A stretch of DNA of 21,161 nt from Selenomonadaceae bacterium (GCA_016286075.1 JAEERZ010000009.1:1-21161); one strand, 5' to 3'. Shown: positions 7,143 to 13,760, counted from the first letter of the stretch. The notes: generated by a model from the letters alone, not told the origin. Numbers and translations: made by a program.

Positions 7143-7714
7143 TTCGCTCCACCTGCCTTTCCGTTGTTCCGATTCGTCAGGAACATGGCAAAGCTGACGA
7201 CAGCCGCGACCAGCATAAGGGTGATGGAAGATATGCGCAGTGCAAAAACGTCTATCAGCAGCATGGCGATAAACGAACATCCCATGATCGCAAGCGGCGC
7301 CGGTTTTTTCTGCATCTTCTTAATCATCTTGATCGCGGCGTCCAGGATGAGTATACCAACCGCAATCTTGATTCCCATGAACGCATGGGCAATCCATGCA
7401 ATCTCAAGAAAATTGTCCAGAAACATGGAGATCATAAAAATGATGCAGAAAGAAGGCAAGACTATGCCAACTGTCGCCGCAACGGATCCGAGCAACCCCC
7501 TTTGCTTATAGCCGACAAAGGTTGCGCAGTTGATGGCAATCGGTCCCGGCGTGGATTCGGCAATCACCGTCACGTCCATCATCTCATCGTGCGTAATCCA
7601 CCGTTTTTGCTCCACACAGGAATGCTCTATCAACGCAATCATGGCGTATCCGCCGCCGAAGGTAAAGAGCCCTATCCTGGCGAACGTCAAAAAAAGGTCA
7701 AGCACAATGTTCAT
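7139..7714 (-). CDS. chrA: Half-size chromate transporter ChrA (first of pair)
   Basis: 191 residues, one ChrA domain with FGGGYAMIALIEH near residue 20 and AESTPGPIAINCATFVGYKQ. The C-terminal part is hydrophobic and ends in a basic tail (NRNNGKAGGAK). It overlaps the second chrA by four bases, as expected for short-chain ChrA pairs whose two halves assemble together. The start codon comes only three bases after the stop of the DUF134-NifX gene, with just a weak ACGGGA site, so translation probably depends on ribosomes arriving from upstream. This ties the transporter directly to the fused regulator-like protein. Confidence 0.92.
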   Translation of the reverse strand: MNIVLDLFLTFARIGLFTFGGGYAMIALIEHSCVEQKRWITHDEMMDVTVIAESTPGPIAINCATFVGYKQRGLLGSVAATVGIVLPSFCIIFMISMFLDNFLEIAWIAHAFMGIKIAVGILILDAAIKMIKKMQKKPAPLAIMGCSFIAMLLIDVFALRISSITLMLVAAVVSFAMFLTNRNNGKAGGAK

Positions 7715-7717
7715 ACG

Positions 7718-8485
7718 TCAATTCCCGTGGCAGTGATGATCTTCTCCATGATGATGACCATGTTCGCCGCAATGATGGGCGTGCTCGCCGTGATGATGGC
7801 CGCAATGCCCGTGGTCATGTCCATGATGGTCGCAGTGAGCGTCCGGATCGTATGCCAGCGTTCCTTCCGCGAGTGCCTTCGCTGCCGCGTCCGCGGAGCC
7901 CTGCACGCCAGCATAGAGCTTGATTCCGACGTCGGCCAGCGCCATCTGCGCCCCCATACCGATGCCGCCGCAAATCAGCGCGTCGACCTTGGCGGCCTGC
8001 AGGAACCCGGCCAGCGCGCCGTGACCGCTTCCGTTGGTATCTATGACCTGCTCCCCCGTAATCTTTCCGTTCTCCACGTCATACACCTTGAACTGTTCGG
8101 TGTGTCCGAAATGCTGGAAAATCTCTCCGTTTTCATAAGTAACCGCGATTCTCATTGCAATACTTCCTTTCTCCATAATGTCCTGCCGGATTTCCACCGG
8201 CTCAAATTCGCAGCAGCCTCCCGCGATCAGCAGCCGCTTCCCGTGAACCAGCGCCTCCGCAACTTTCCTTCTCGCGCTGTCGTAAATCGCCGTGACCGTG
8301 GTACGGGCGATGTTCATTTGGGCCGCGCAGGCTTCCTGGGTGAGCCCTTCGCCATCCAAAAGCCGCAAAGCCTCAAACTCGTCCACCGTCATGCGGACGC
8401 TTTCGACGGCTTCCACGTCGTCGGGCGAAAAGCTTCGATAGACCGGCAGCTGCCCAATCCTGCGGCATCGGGTTGGTCTCGGCAT
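7718..8485 (-). CDS. DUF134-NifX/NifB-like fusion with His-rich tail
   Basis: 255 residues in three parts. Residues 1 to about 95 are a DUF134 domain (MPRPTRCRRIGQLPVYRSF, with the helix-turn-helix-like LTQEACAAQMNIARTTVTAI), probably DNA-binding. Residues 111 to about 210 are a dinitrogenase iron-molybdenum cofactor (NifX/NifB C-terminal) domain: MRIAVTYENGEIFQHFGHTE and ALICGGIGMGAQMAL. The last 39 residues contain 19 His and 4 Cys and must bind metal if folded. The ATG at 8485 follows GAGGGGAG; upstream frame covers the promoter and is rejected. It heads the operon with two chrA genes. No nitrogenase genes are seen, so a metal or oxyanion-responsive role is inferred, possibly autoregulation through the two palindromes at its promoter. 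Confidence 0.9.
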   Translation of the reverse strand: MPRPTRCRRIGQLPVYRSFSPDDVEAVESVRMTVDEFEALRLLDGEGLTQEACAAQMNIARTTVTAIYDSARRKVAEALVHGKRLLIAGGCCEFEPVEIRQDIMEKGSIAMRIAVTYENGEIFQHFGHTEQFKVYDVENGKITGEQVIDTNGSGHGALAGFLQAAKVDALICGGIGMGAQMALADVGIKLYAGVQGSADAAAKALAEGTLAYDPDAHCDHHGHDHGHCGHHHGEHAHHCGEHGHHHGEDHHCHGN

Positions 8486-8501
8486 AAGCTCCCCTCTTTC
8501 C

Positions 8502-8513
8502 TGACATATGTCA
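8502..8513. promoter_or_regulatory. Palindromic operator candidate, downstream copy
   Basis: Perfect 12-bp palindrome TGACATATGTCA located just after the expected transcription start of the DUF134-NifX-chrA operon. An identical copy lies 35 bp away (centre to centre) over the -35 box. Confidence 0.75.
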
Positions 8514-8520
8514 TAAATAT

Positions 8521-8549
8521 AGTATAGACGCAAAAATGACATATGTCAA
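8521..8549 (-). promoter_or_regulatory. Promoter of the DUF134-NifX-chrA operon
   Basis: On the minus strand TTGACA (8544-8549), an exact 17-bp spacer, and TATACT (8521-8526). The -35 box overlaps the upstream copy of the palindrome, so a bound protein would block RNA polymerase. Confidence 0.88.
8537..8548. promoter_or_regulatory. Palindromic operator candidate, upstream copy
   Basis: Second exact copy of TGACATATGTCA, covering five of the six bases of the operon -35 box. The 35-bp separation is a little over three helical turns, so two dimers could touch. Confidence 0.75.
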
Positions 8550-8688
8550 TTATATCAGTTTGTCCCGTGAGCGAAACAGTTTTTAGAAAATCATGGCTAC
8601 CGCACGCTCGGCATGATAGAATTACAATAGAAGTTTTGTGGAAGACGCACACCGTGATTCAGATTGGAACGATATGGAGGAATGAACT

Positions 8689-9297
8689 ATGGCTGACATC
8701 GAGAAAACCGCCGAAGCGCTGCGCGGAAAAGGGTATGAAGTGGCTTGTTTTGAAACGGGCGAAGAGGCCGCCCGATACCTCGACGGGAAAATCGACGGCT
8801 ACACGGTCGGCTTCGGGGATTCGGAGACGCTGCTTGCTTTAGGAATGTATGACCGTCTTTCAAAACACAACGACGTTCACGATCCGATGCACCGCCGCGA
8901 AGGAAAAGGATTTTTTGCGACTGCGCGGGATTGCCTCACTACCGAAATATTCCTGACCTCGGTGAACGGCGTCGCCGAGACCGGGGAAATGGTGAACATC
9001 GACGGCACCGGCAACCGTGTCGCAGGTTCTTTATACGGACATCGGAAGGTGTATTTCGTCGTCGGCCGGAACAAGATCGCTCCCACGCTTCAGGACGCCG
9101 CCCACCGCGCAAGGAACGTCGCCGCGCCTATGAACGCCGCCCGCCACAACTACAAAACGCCCTGCGCCGTCACCCAGGACCGCTGCCACCATTGCAAGAG
9201 TCCCGACAGGATCTGCAACGCGCAGGTCATCTACTGGAGAAAGATGAACCACATGGCCATGGAAGTCGTGCTGATCAACGAAGACTTAGGATTCTAA
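8689..9297 (+). CDS. LUD-domain protein (LutC/YkgG-like, DUF162)
   Basis: 202 residues. The LUD domain is visible from KTAEALRGKGYEVACFETGE through YTVGFGDSETLLALGMYDRL to EIFLTSVNGVAETGEMVNID and RKVYFVVGRNKIAPTLQDA. The C-terminal region has four cysteines spaced C-x6-C-x2-C-x6-C (in CAVTQDRCHHCKSPDRICN), suggesting a metal or Fe-S site. LutC works with LutA and LutB in lactate oxidation, but those partners are absent here, so this is one of the stand-alone members whose role is not settled. The start is fixed by GGAGG eight bases upstream. It is divergent from the DUF134 operon and runs into sfsA after 16 bases, probably co-transcribed. Confidence 0.88.
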   Translation: MADIEKTAEALRGKGYEVACFETGEEAARYLDGKIDGYTVGFGDSETLLALGMYDRLSKHNDVHDPMHRREGKGFFATARDCLTTEIFLTSVNGVAETGEMVNIDGTGNRVAGSLYGHRKVYFVVGRNKIAPTLQDAAHRARNVAAPMNAARHNYKTPCAVTQDRCHHCKSPDRICNAQVIYWRKMNHMAMEVVLINEDLGF

Positions 9298-9313
9298 GGC
9301 GGGCTGATCCTCT

Positions 9314-9982
9314 ATGAAATACCATAACACCGTAACCGCCAGCTTTATAGACAGGCCGAACCGCTTCATCGCTCATGTGGATATCGACGGCACGGCAGAG
9401 ACCGTCCACGTCAAGAACACGGGCCGATGCAGGGAACTCTTGCTTCCGCGTGTTCCCGTCATATTGGCAGCGGCGGACAATCCAGACCGCAAGACAAAAT
9501 ACGACCTGATTGCCGTCAAGAAGAAAGGCCTCGGCTGGGTGAACATCGACAGCCAAGCCCCGAATATAGTCGTGCGGGAATGGCTGGAACAGCAGGAGTT
9601 CGACCTCATCCGGCCGGAATACGTCTACGGCGATTCCCGCATCGACTTTTACATGGAAAAGGGAAAGCGAAAATATCTGTTGGAAGTCAAAGGCTGCACG
9701 CTGGAAATCGACGGCGTGGGCTATTTCCCCGACGCCCCCACCGAGCGCGGCGTCAAGCATATCCGCGAGCTCATCAAGGCGCGGAAACAAGGGTACCGGT
9801 GCGGCGTCGCCTTCGTCATCCAAATGAACGGCGTCAAAGAAGTGCGCCCCAATATCGAAACGCACCCGGAATTCGGCGAAGCCCTGGCGGAAGCGGAGCA
9901 AGCGGGCGTCAAGGTGCTTTGCCTGGAATGCGAGGTACGAAAAGAGAGCTTGCGCATCCTTTCCAAAAATATGAATTTATGA
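9314..9982 (+). CDS. sfsA: SfsA family DNA/RNA nuclease-like protein
   Basis: 222 residues, close to the usual SfsA length. Recognisable stretches are VHVKNTGRCRELLLP, the nuclease core SRIDFYM ... YLLEVKGCTL (Asp, Glu and Lys of a PD-(D/E)XK-type site), and FPDAPTERGVKHIRELI. SfsA was first linked to sugar fermentation in E. coli; its biochemical role is better described as nucleic-acid binding or cleavage, and remains uncertain. The start at 9314 lies 16 bases after the LUD gene stop with only a weak ribosome site, so translation may rely on the upstream gene. No terminator follows before the LysR gene. Confidence 0.94.
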   Translation: MKYHNTVTASFIDRPNRFIAHVDIDGTAETVHVKNTGRCRELLLPRVPVILAAADNPDRKTKYDLIAVKKKGLGWVNIDSQAPNIVVREWLEQQEFDLIRPEYVYGDSRIDFYMEKGKRKYLLEVKGCTLEIDGVGYFPDAPTERGVKHIRELIKARKQGYRCGVAFVIQMNGVKEVRPNIETHPEFGEALAEAEQAGVKVLCLECEVRKESLRILSKNMNL

Positions 9983-10001
9983 ACGAAGGCTGCAATTTCT
10001 A

Positions 10002-10010
10002 TGCTATAAT
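10002..10010 (+). promoter_or_regulatory. Extended -10 promoter of the LysR gene
   Basis: TGC followed directly by TATAAT (10005-10010) is a perfect extended -10 element. The -35 region (around 9982-9987) is poor, which is normal for extended -10 promoters. It lies 33 bases upstream of the LysR start. Confidence 0.65.
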
Positions 10011-10042
10011 GTACTCATATATCATGAGGAAGGGATTGCCCG

Positions 10043-10978
10043 ATGGAACTTCGCCAGCTTCAATATTTTCTTGCCTGCGCCCGCTGCGGCTCCTTGACCA
10101 CGGCGGCGGAGGAGCTTTTCACGTCGCAGCCGCACGTCAGCATGGTCATCCGCGAACTGGAGCAGGAACTTGGCGCCCAGCTTTTCACGCGCCGCTCGAA
10201 GGGCGTGGAACTCACCGAGACGGGAGAGCGCGTTTACGGCTACGCCCTCCGCGCTCTGCGAAACGCGGAACTCTTCGCTTCCGTCAGCCGGGAGCAGCGG
10301 GAACACTCGATACGTATCGCCACGAACAACAGCAGCAATATGGCGGTCATGCTGACCGCGTTTTACAACGAGTTCACGGGAAACGGGAAGGAACGGGAGC
10401 TTTATTTGCGCTTTACCGAGTGCGGCATCGAGAAGATGATCGCGCTGCTTTCGGCCTACGAGTACGACCTTGGCTTTCTGTTCGTGCCGGACACAAAACG
10501 CTCCGCCCTCCGCTATATGATTGAACGGAGGCAGCTTGCCTTTACGCCGCTCCTCGATACGGACCTTGTGCTATACGTCGGCACGCATCACCCGTTGGCG
10601 TCCCGCTCATCGGTGACGGCGGAAGAGGTCGCCGCCCTCTCCTTCATACAGTTGGAGGATGATTTCTTCACCGTCGAGGATCTCCTGGCCGGGGAACCCG
10701 CCTTTCGCAGGAAGCGGCTGGAAATCCGCCGCGTGGTGCTGACGAACAGCGACCACATGATGATCCGTATGCTGGGCAGGACCGACCTGTGCAACCTCGG
10801 CAGCTATTGGCTCAAAGACGTTTACCGTCAATACGACTTCCGCCGGATTCCCGTCGAAGGCATGGAAAAACGCGTCGCCTTCGGCTACCTCTCGCGAAAG
10901 GGCGAGCCGCTGAACGAGGACGTTTCCGCCTTCTTGGAATTCTTGCGCCGCGCGCTGGAGTCCGACGCCACCGGGTGA
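10043..10978 (+). CDS. LysR family transcriptional regulator
   Basis: 311 residues. The N-terminal winged helix-turn-helix is unmistakable: MELRQLQYFLACARCGSLTT, AAEELFTSQPHVSMVIRELE, LGAQLFTRRSKGVELTETGE. A linker helix follows, then a substrate-binding-like effector domain from about residue 90 (IRIATNNSSNMAVML ... DLGFLFVPDT ... LVLYVGTHHPLA). The ligand is unknown. The start follows GAGGAAGGG. The regulator has its own promoter and sits between sfsA and MATE transporter 3, both on the same strand. LysR proteins usually control a neighbour or themselves; MATE 3 is the nearest candidate, but a palindromic repeat separates them. Confidence 0.95.
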   Translation: MELRQLQYFLACARCGSLTTAAEELFTSQPHVSMVIRELEQELGAQLFTRRSKGVELTETGERVYGYALRALRNAELFASVSREQREHSIRIATNNSSNMAVMLTAFYNEFTGNGKERELYLRFTECGIEKMIALLSAYEYDLGFLFVPDTKRSALRYMIERRQLAFTPLLDTDLVLYVGTHHPLASRSSVTAEEVAALSFIQLEDDFFTVEDLLAGEPAFRRKRLEIRRVVLTNSDHMMIRMLGRTDLCNLGSYWLKDVYRQYDFRRIPVEGMEKRVAFGYLSRKGEPLNEDVSAFLEFLRRALESDATG

Positions 10979-11011
10979 TATTACTCCTGCCATAAAAAAT
11001 CACCCATCTTG

Positions 11012-11165
11012 CCTTCCCCTTGAGGGGAAGGTGTCGCGCGAAGCGCGACGGATGAGGTGTTGCAAGTCAACGTTTAACATAAGCGCAACCATACAGCCAC
11101 CTCACCCACCGCCTACGGCCGAAATATGCCACTGGCATATTTCGCTCCTCCCCTCGAGGGGAGGG
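11012..11165. repeat. Composite palindromic intergenic repeat
   Basis: Four perfect or near-perfect hairpins in about 155 bases: CTTCCCCTTGAGGGGAAG (11013-11030), GTCGCGC/GCGCGAC (11033-11049), CGAAATATGCC/GGCATATTTCG (11120-11144) and CCTCCCCTCGAGGGGAGG (11147-11164). The two CCCC-GGGG palindromes bracket the unit, and GATGAGGTG (11051-11059) is mirrored by CACCTCACCC (11099-11107). This is the structure of a REP/MITE-like element; similar CTTCCCCTTGAGGGGAAGGTG-type repeats are common in intergenic regions of gut Firmicutes. It may also act as a terminator for the LysR gene. The rest of 10979-11299 is a promoter region. Confidence 0.85.
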
Positions 11166-11254
11166 CCAAGTAGTTGTGGTAGCGAAATTTAACAGCCATA
11201 GTAATATAACAAATCCTTATACCTCTTCATAAAAAACGCGCAATATCGGAACAA

Positions 11255-11293
11255 CGCCCTCTTTGCTATACTCAAAGTGAAGCAAGGAGGGCG
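11255..11293. promoter_or_regulatory. 12-bp inverted repeat around the MATE 3 promoter and ribosome site
   Basis: CGCCCTCTTTGC (11255-11266) is complementary to GCAAGGAGGGCG (11282-11293) with one G-U. The left arm lies just upstream of the -10 box TATACT (11267-11272, preceded by TGC), and the right arm contains the GGAGG of MATE 3. As DNA it could be an operator; in a read-through RNA it would hide the ribosome site. Confidence 0.5.
11264..11272 (+). promoter_or_regulatory. Extended -10 promoter of MATE transporter 3
   Basis: TGC followed by TATACT (11267-11272) is an extended -10 element 27 bases upstream of the start codon. No good -35 box is seen. Confidence 0.55.
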
Positions 11294-11299
11294 TTCTTC

Positions 11300-12703
11300 A
11301 TGAATATGGCGAAAAGGAGCTGCGAAGAACAGTTCCAAACAGGCGAGATGCTGATGGACAGCGGTTCGATCCATAAGACGCTTTTGGTCTATGCGGCGCC
11401 GGTGCTCCTCATGCAGCTTTTGCAGCAGCTTTACAATATCGCCGACTGCGCCGTCATCGGGCGGCTCTGCGGCGGTTTCGGGCTGGCGGCGGTTGGCGTC
11501 GCGGGTCTCGTGCTGGCCGTCCATATCAATTTTTTCATCGGCTTTTCCGTCGGCGTTACCTCTGCCGTGTCGCGGCTGTTCGGCGCTCGGGACTTCGGCA
11601 AGCTCCGCGCGATGATTGCGACTTCGGTTTTGCTGGCGGCTGGCGCGGGATTGCTGCTGACCGTCATCGGCGAGCGGCTCGGGCAAAATTATCTGACTTG
11701 GCTCGCCTGTCCTGCCGAAGCGATGGACGACGCGCGGCTCTATCTTCATATCTGCCTGCTCGGTCTTATTCCGCAGCTCGTCTATAACGTCGCCAACGGT
11801 ATCTTCCGCGCCCTCGGCAATACGAAAACGCCGCTCCTTTGGCTCGCCGCCTCCGCCGTGCTGAATATCGCCCTCGATCTTCTTTTCGTCGGCGCATGGG
11901 ACTTCGGCTTCGCGGGCGCGGCGTGGGCGACTCTGACGTCCCAGTGGATGCTCGGGCTTGGAATCCTTTGGCGGTTGACGCGCATTGACGAGCGTTTCCG
12001 CTTCTCCTTTGACGCGCCGCTCCTTTCCGCACGGGAGCTTTTTTCCCTGCTTCGGCTCGGCGTACCGTCGGGAATGCAGGCCGCGTTCATGAGCCTCTCG
12101 TCGCTTTTGATCCAGATCAGCATTGATTCCTTTGGCCCCGCCGCGATGGCCGGCATGGTGGTCTATGCGAAAATCGAAGGCTTCATGTATTACCCGGCCT
12201 TTGCCTACGGCATGGCGCTGACGGGCTTCATCGGACAGAACCTCGGCGCAGGAAGGCTCGACCGCGTGGAAGAGGCGATGCGCATCAGCCGCCGCACGGC
12301 GATTCGCGCAACGCTGGTCATCAGCGGAGCGTTAATGTTAGCGGCGGAACCTGTAGTAGGCTTTTTCACCGAAGACGCGGCAACGCTGACAAACGGGCTG
12401 GCTGCCATCTATTGGAATTTCCCCTTCTATTTCCTCTACTCTCTGAATCAGGTCTATATCGGCGGGCTGAAGGGCCTTGGCGAGACGGGCATCCCGATGC
12501 TTTCCGCCCTCGTCGCCTACGCGCTGTTCCGTGTCGTCTGGTGCGAAGCCTTGCTTCCGTATTGGCACGACATGGCAGTCATCTACACCGCCTACAACGT
12601 CAGCTTCATCGTCTCACTGCTGATTCTCGTCCCCTTTTATCGTCATACCTTCCGGCGATTGACACACCCGGAGCCGCATGGCGCGACGGTCACGGCGTAC
12701 TGA
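11300..12703 (+). CDS. MATE family multidrug efflux transporter (3)
   Basis: 467 residues with about twelve membrane helices. MATE signatures include LLVYAAPVLLMQLLQQLYNI, ADCAVIGRLCGG, NGIFRALGNTKTPL and the second-half GMALTGFIGQNLGAGRLDR. It is longer at the N terminus than the other two MATE proteins here (a polar stretch MNMAKRSCEEQFQTGEMLMD precedes helix 1). The start follows AAGGAGGG at good spacing. It stands alone between the palindromic repeat and a strong terminator. The upstream LysR gene could control it, but that is only positional. The substrate is unknown. Confidence 0.94.
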   Translation: MNMAKRSCEEQFQTGEMLMDSGSIHKTLLVYAAPVLLMQLLQQLYNIADCAVIGRLCGGFGLAAVGVAGLVLAVHINFFIGFSVGVTSAVSRLFGARDFGKLRAMIATSVLLAAGAGLLLTVIGERLGQNYLTWLACPAEAMDDARLYLHICLLGLIPQLVYNVANGIFRALGNTKTPLLWLAASAVLNIALDLLFVGAWDFGFAGAAWATLTSQWMLGLGILWRLTRIDERFRFSFDAPLLSARELFSLLRLGVPSGMQAAFMSLSSLLIQISIDSFGPAAMAGMVVYAKIEGFMYYPAFAYGMALTGFIGQNLGAGRLDRVEEAMRISRRTAIRATLVISGALMLAAEPVVGFFTEDAATLTNGLAAIYWNFPFYFLYSLNQVYIGGLKGLGETGIPMLSALVAYALFRVVWCEALLPYWHDMAVIYTAYNVSFIVSLLILVPFYRHTFRRLTHPEPHGATVTAY

Positions 12704-12722
12704 AAACCACAGCAAACATACA

Positions 12723-12768
12723 AACTCCCCGCAGCTTCTGCAATAAAACTGCGGGGAGTTATTTTTTA
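12723..12768 (+). terminator. Intrinsic terminator after MATE transporter 3
   Basis: Perfect 12-bp stem AACTCCCCGCAG / CTGCGGGGAGTT (12723-12734 and 12749-12760) followed by ATTTTTTATT. Confidence 0.93.
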
Positions 12769-13049
12769 TTATAGTTTTTTCAAATTCCGTTTGGAAGGAG
12801 AATCCGACTGCTGTTCGAAACCTTTATTATATCAGTCTCTTTAGCACCTCATTTCTCTCTCGCGAAAAAAACGAAGTACAAATTTTTTACTCCAGTTTTT
12901 TCCGGAGCCTTCGATGCAAGGCAGGAAATCCTTACGGGGAAAAGGATTTTCTGATGCCTCGTCAAGCAATCCCAAAAACCGAATTACGTCGATTATTATT
13001 TCGGGAACTTCTAAACCCTTCAATCTCTCAAACCAAAGGAAAGCGATAC

Positions 13050-13087
13050 GAAAAAAAGGAGTCCCGGAGATGCGGAACTCCGGGACT
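13050..13087 (-). terminator. Distal intrinsic terminator of the riboswitch-side transcript
   Basis: On the minus strand AGTCCCGGAG pairs perfectly with CTCCGGGACT (13078-13087 with 13060-13069, 8-base loop), followed by CC and seven T. It is about 340 bases beyond the first terminator (13414-13452), and would give a noncoding read-through RNA a defined end. Confidence 0.65.
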
Positions 13088-13372
13088 GCTGCCGTCGGCA
13101 GCGAAGGAAATGAATGTATGTGAAGAGGTGATTTTCAGAGGGGGATGGCCGCCGCAAAGCGGCCACCCAATGAAGGAAATGAATGTATGAACCTGCTTCC
13201 CGATGGAACGGAAACCATAAAGGAAACCTTATGCCGAGGAGGTGTCCCGGAGATGTCACCACGCTCCGGGACTGCTGCCAAGTGACAGCGTTCTGGATGA
13301 AAAAAAGTATAGAAAATGTGGACTATCAAAGGAGGTGGAGCCGGCCCTCCCTTATAGCCGGCTCCGGCTACC
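13058..13372. repeat. Cluster of direct repeats and GC-rich hairpins
   Basis: Four hairpins follow one another: GTCCCGGAG/CTCCGGGAC (13061-13086), TGGCCGC/GCGGCCA (13146-13165), GTCCCGGAG/CTCCGGGAC again (13244-13272) and GGAGCCGGC/GCCGGCTCC (13337-13365). The first and third are copies: GTCCCGGAGATG and CTCCGGGACTGCTGCC recur exactly with different loops. A separate 18-bp repeat, GAAGGAAATGAATGTATG, occurs at 13103 and 13172. On the plus strand each hairpin follows a GGAG- or GAGG-like site, and short frames (13070-13123, 17 residues; 13145-13285, 46 residues) share SGTAA and EGNECM. I see no convincing protein. Either a structured RNA or tandem-duplicated remnant sequence is possible. The flanks 12769-13050 hold only one minor hairpin (12924-12950). 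Confidence 0.6.
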
Positions 13373-13413
13373 ACGCCGCGTTTGGAAGAAGAGAAACACG
13401 GCAGAGAACATAA

Positions 13414-13452
13414 GCAAAACAAAAAGCCCTTTCCCGCTTACAGGAAAAGGGC
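13414..13452 (-). terminator. Intrinsic terminator downstream of the cobalamin riboswitch
   Basis: On the minus strand GCCCTTTTCC pairs with GGGAAAGGGC (13443-13452 with 13426-13435, one mismatch), followed by TTTTTGTTTTG. It lies about 90 bases after the aptamer and is probably the regulated stop of its expression platform. Confidence 0.85.
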
Positions 13453-13496
13453 AAAATACCGATAATCGAACGATACGCAAAACAAAAACGCTTATC

Positions 13497-13548
13497 GCCT
13501 GATCCCTTCCCTGTCGCTCGCAGGTCAAACAGTGACCGTCAATCAGGC
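13497..13548 (-). promoter_or_regulatory. Alternative pairing in the riboswitch expression platform
   Basis: On the minus strand GCCTGAT (13542-13548), the 3' strand of aptamer helix P1, can instead pair with ATCAGGC (13497-13503). GGTCA/TGACC (13533-13537 with 13523-13527) adds an inner stem. P1 and this stem exclude each other, as expected of a switch. How it connects to the terminator at 13414 is inference. Confidence 0.5.
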
Positions 13549-13691
13549 AGTTCTCCTGGCTTCGGCTCATCGCGCCCCGACGCCTTCCCATGCTCGCGCA
13601 CAGTGGCTTATGTCGGACGCTCGCCTTCACAGTGGCGGGACCGCGCCGGACTCTGACCGGCTTCCCTATTAAGTCTTGCGACACCTGATCC
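13541..13691 (-). ncRNA. Cobalamin (B12) riboswitch
   Basis: The minus strand carries the conserved cobalamin aptamer: AATAGGGAA (13662-13670), GCGGTCCCGCCACTGTGA (13627-13644) and the B12 box GAAGCCAGGAGA (13552-13563), in the right order and spacing. Helix P1 closes the domain with ATCAGG near 13688 and CCTGAT near 13543. Such aptamers bind adenosyl- or other cobalamins and usually switch off B12 uptake or synthesis genes. Here no such gene follows on the minus strand: after a terminator come only hairpins, and then MATE transporter 3 on the opposite strand. The riboswitch has its own near-consensus promoter, so it is expected to be transcribed. Confidence 0.95.
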
Positions 13692-13731
13692 GAAATATGA
13701 ACTTTTCAATTTCAAATTCATTCTATGGCGT

Positions 13732-13760
13732 ATTGTAATTGATTCTTTTTTTCTTGTCAA
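13732..13760 (-). promoter_or_regulatory. Promoter of the cobalamin riboswitch transcript
   Basis: On the minus strand TTGACA (13755-13760), a 17-bp spacer and TACAAT (13732-13737). Transcription would start near 13725, about 35 bases before the aptamer. Confidence 0.88.

Noticed and set aside
7385..8527. 380-residue plus-strand reading frame across the chrA and DUF134 genes
   Set aside because: It covers several real minus-strand genes and their junctions and resembles no protein.
13135..13422. 95-residue minus-strand frame just downstream of the riboswitch terminator, first candidate for the B12-regulated gene
   Set aside because: It would need a TTG start inside the terminator T-run, has no ribosome site, and its content is explained by the hairpin repeats. 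I therefore treat the riboswitch as orphan.
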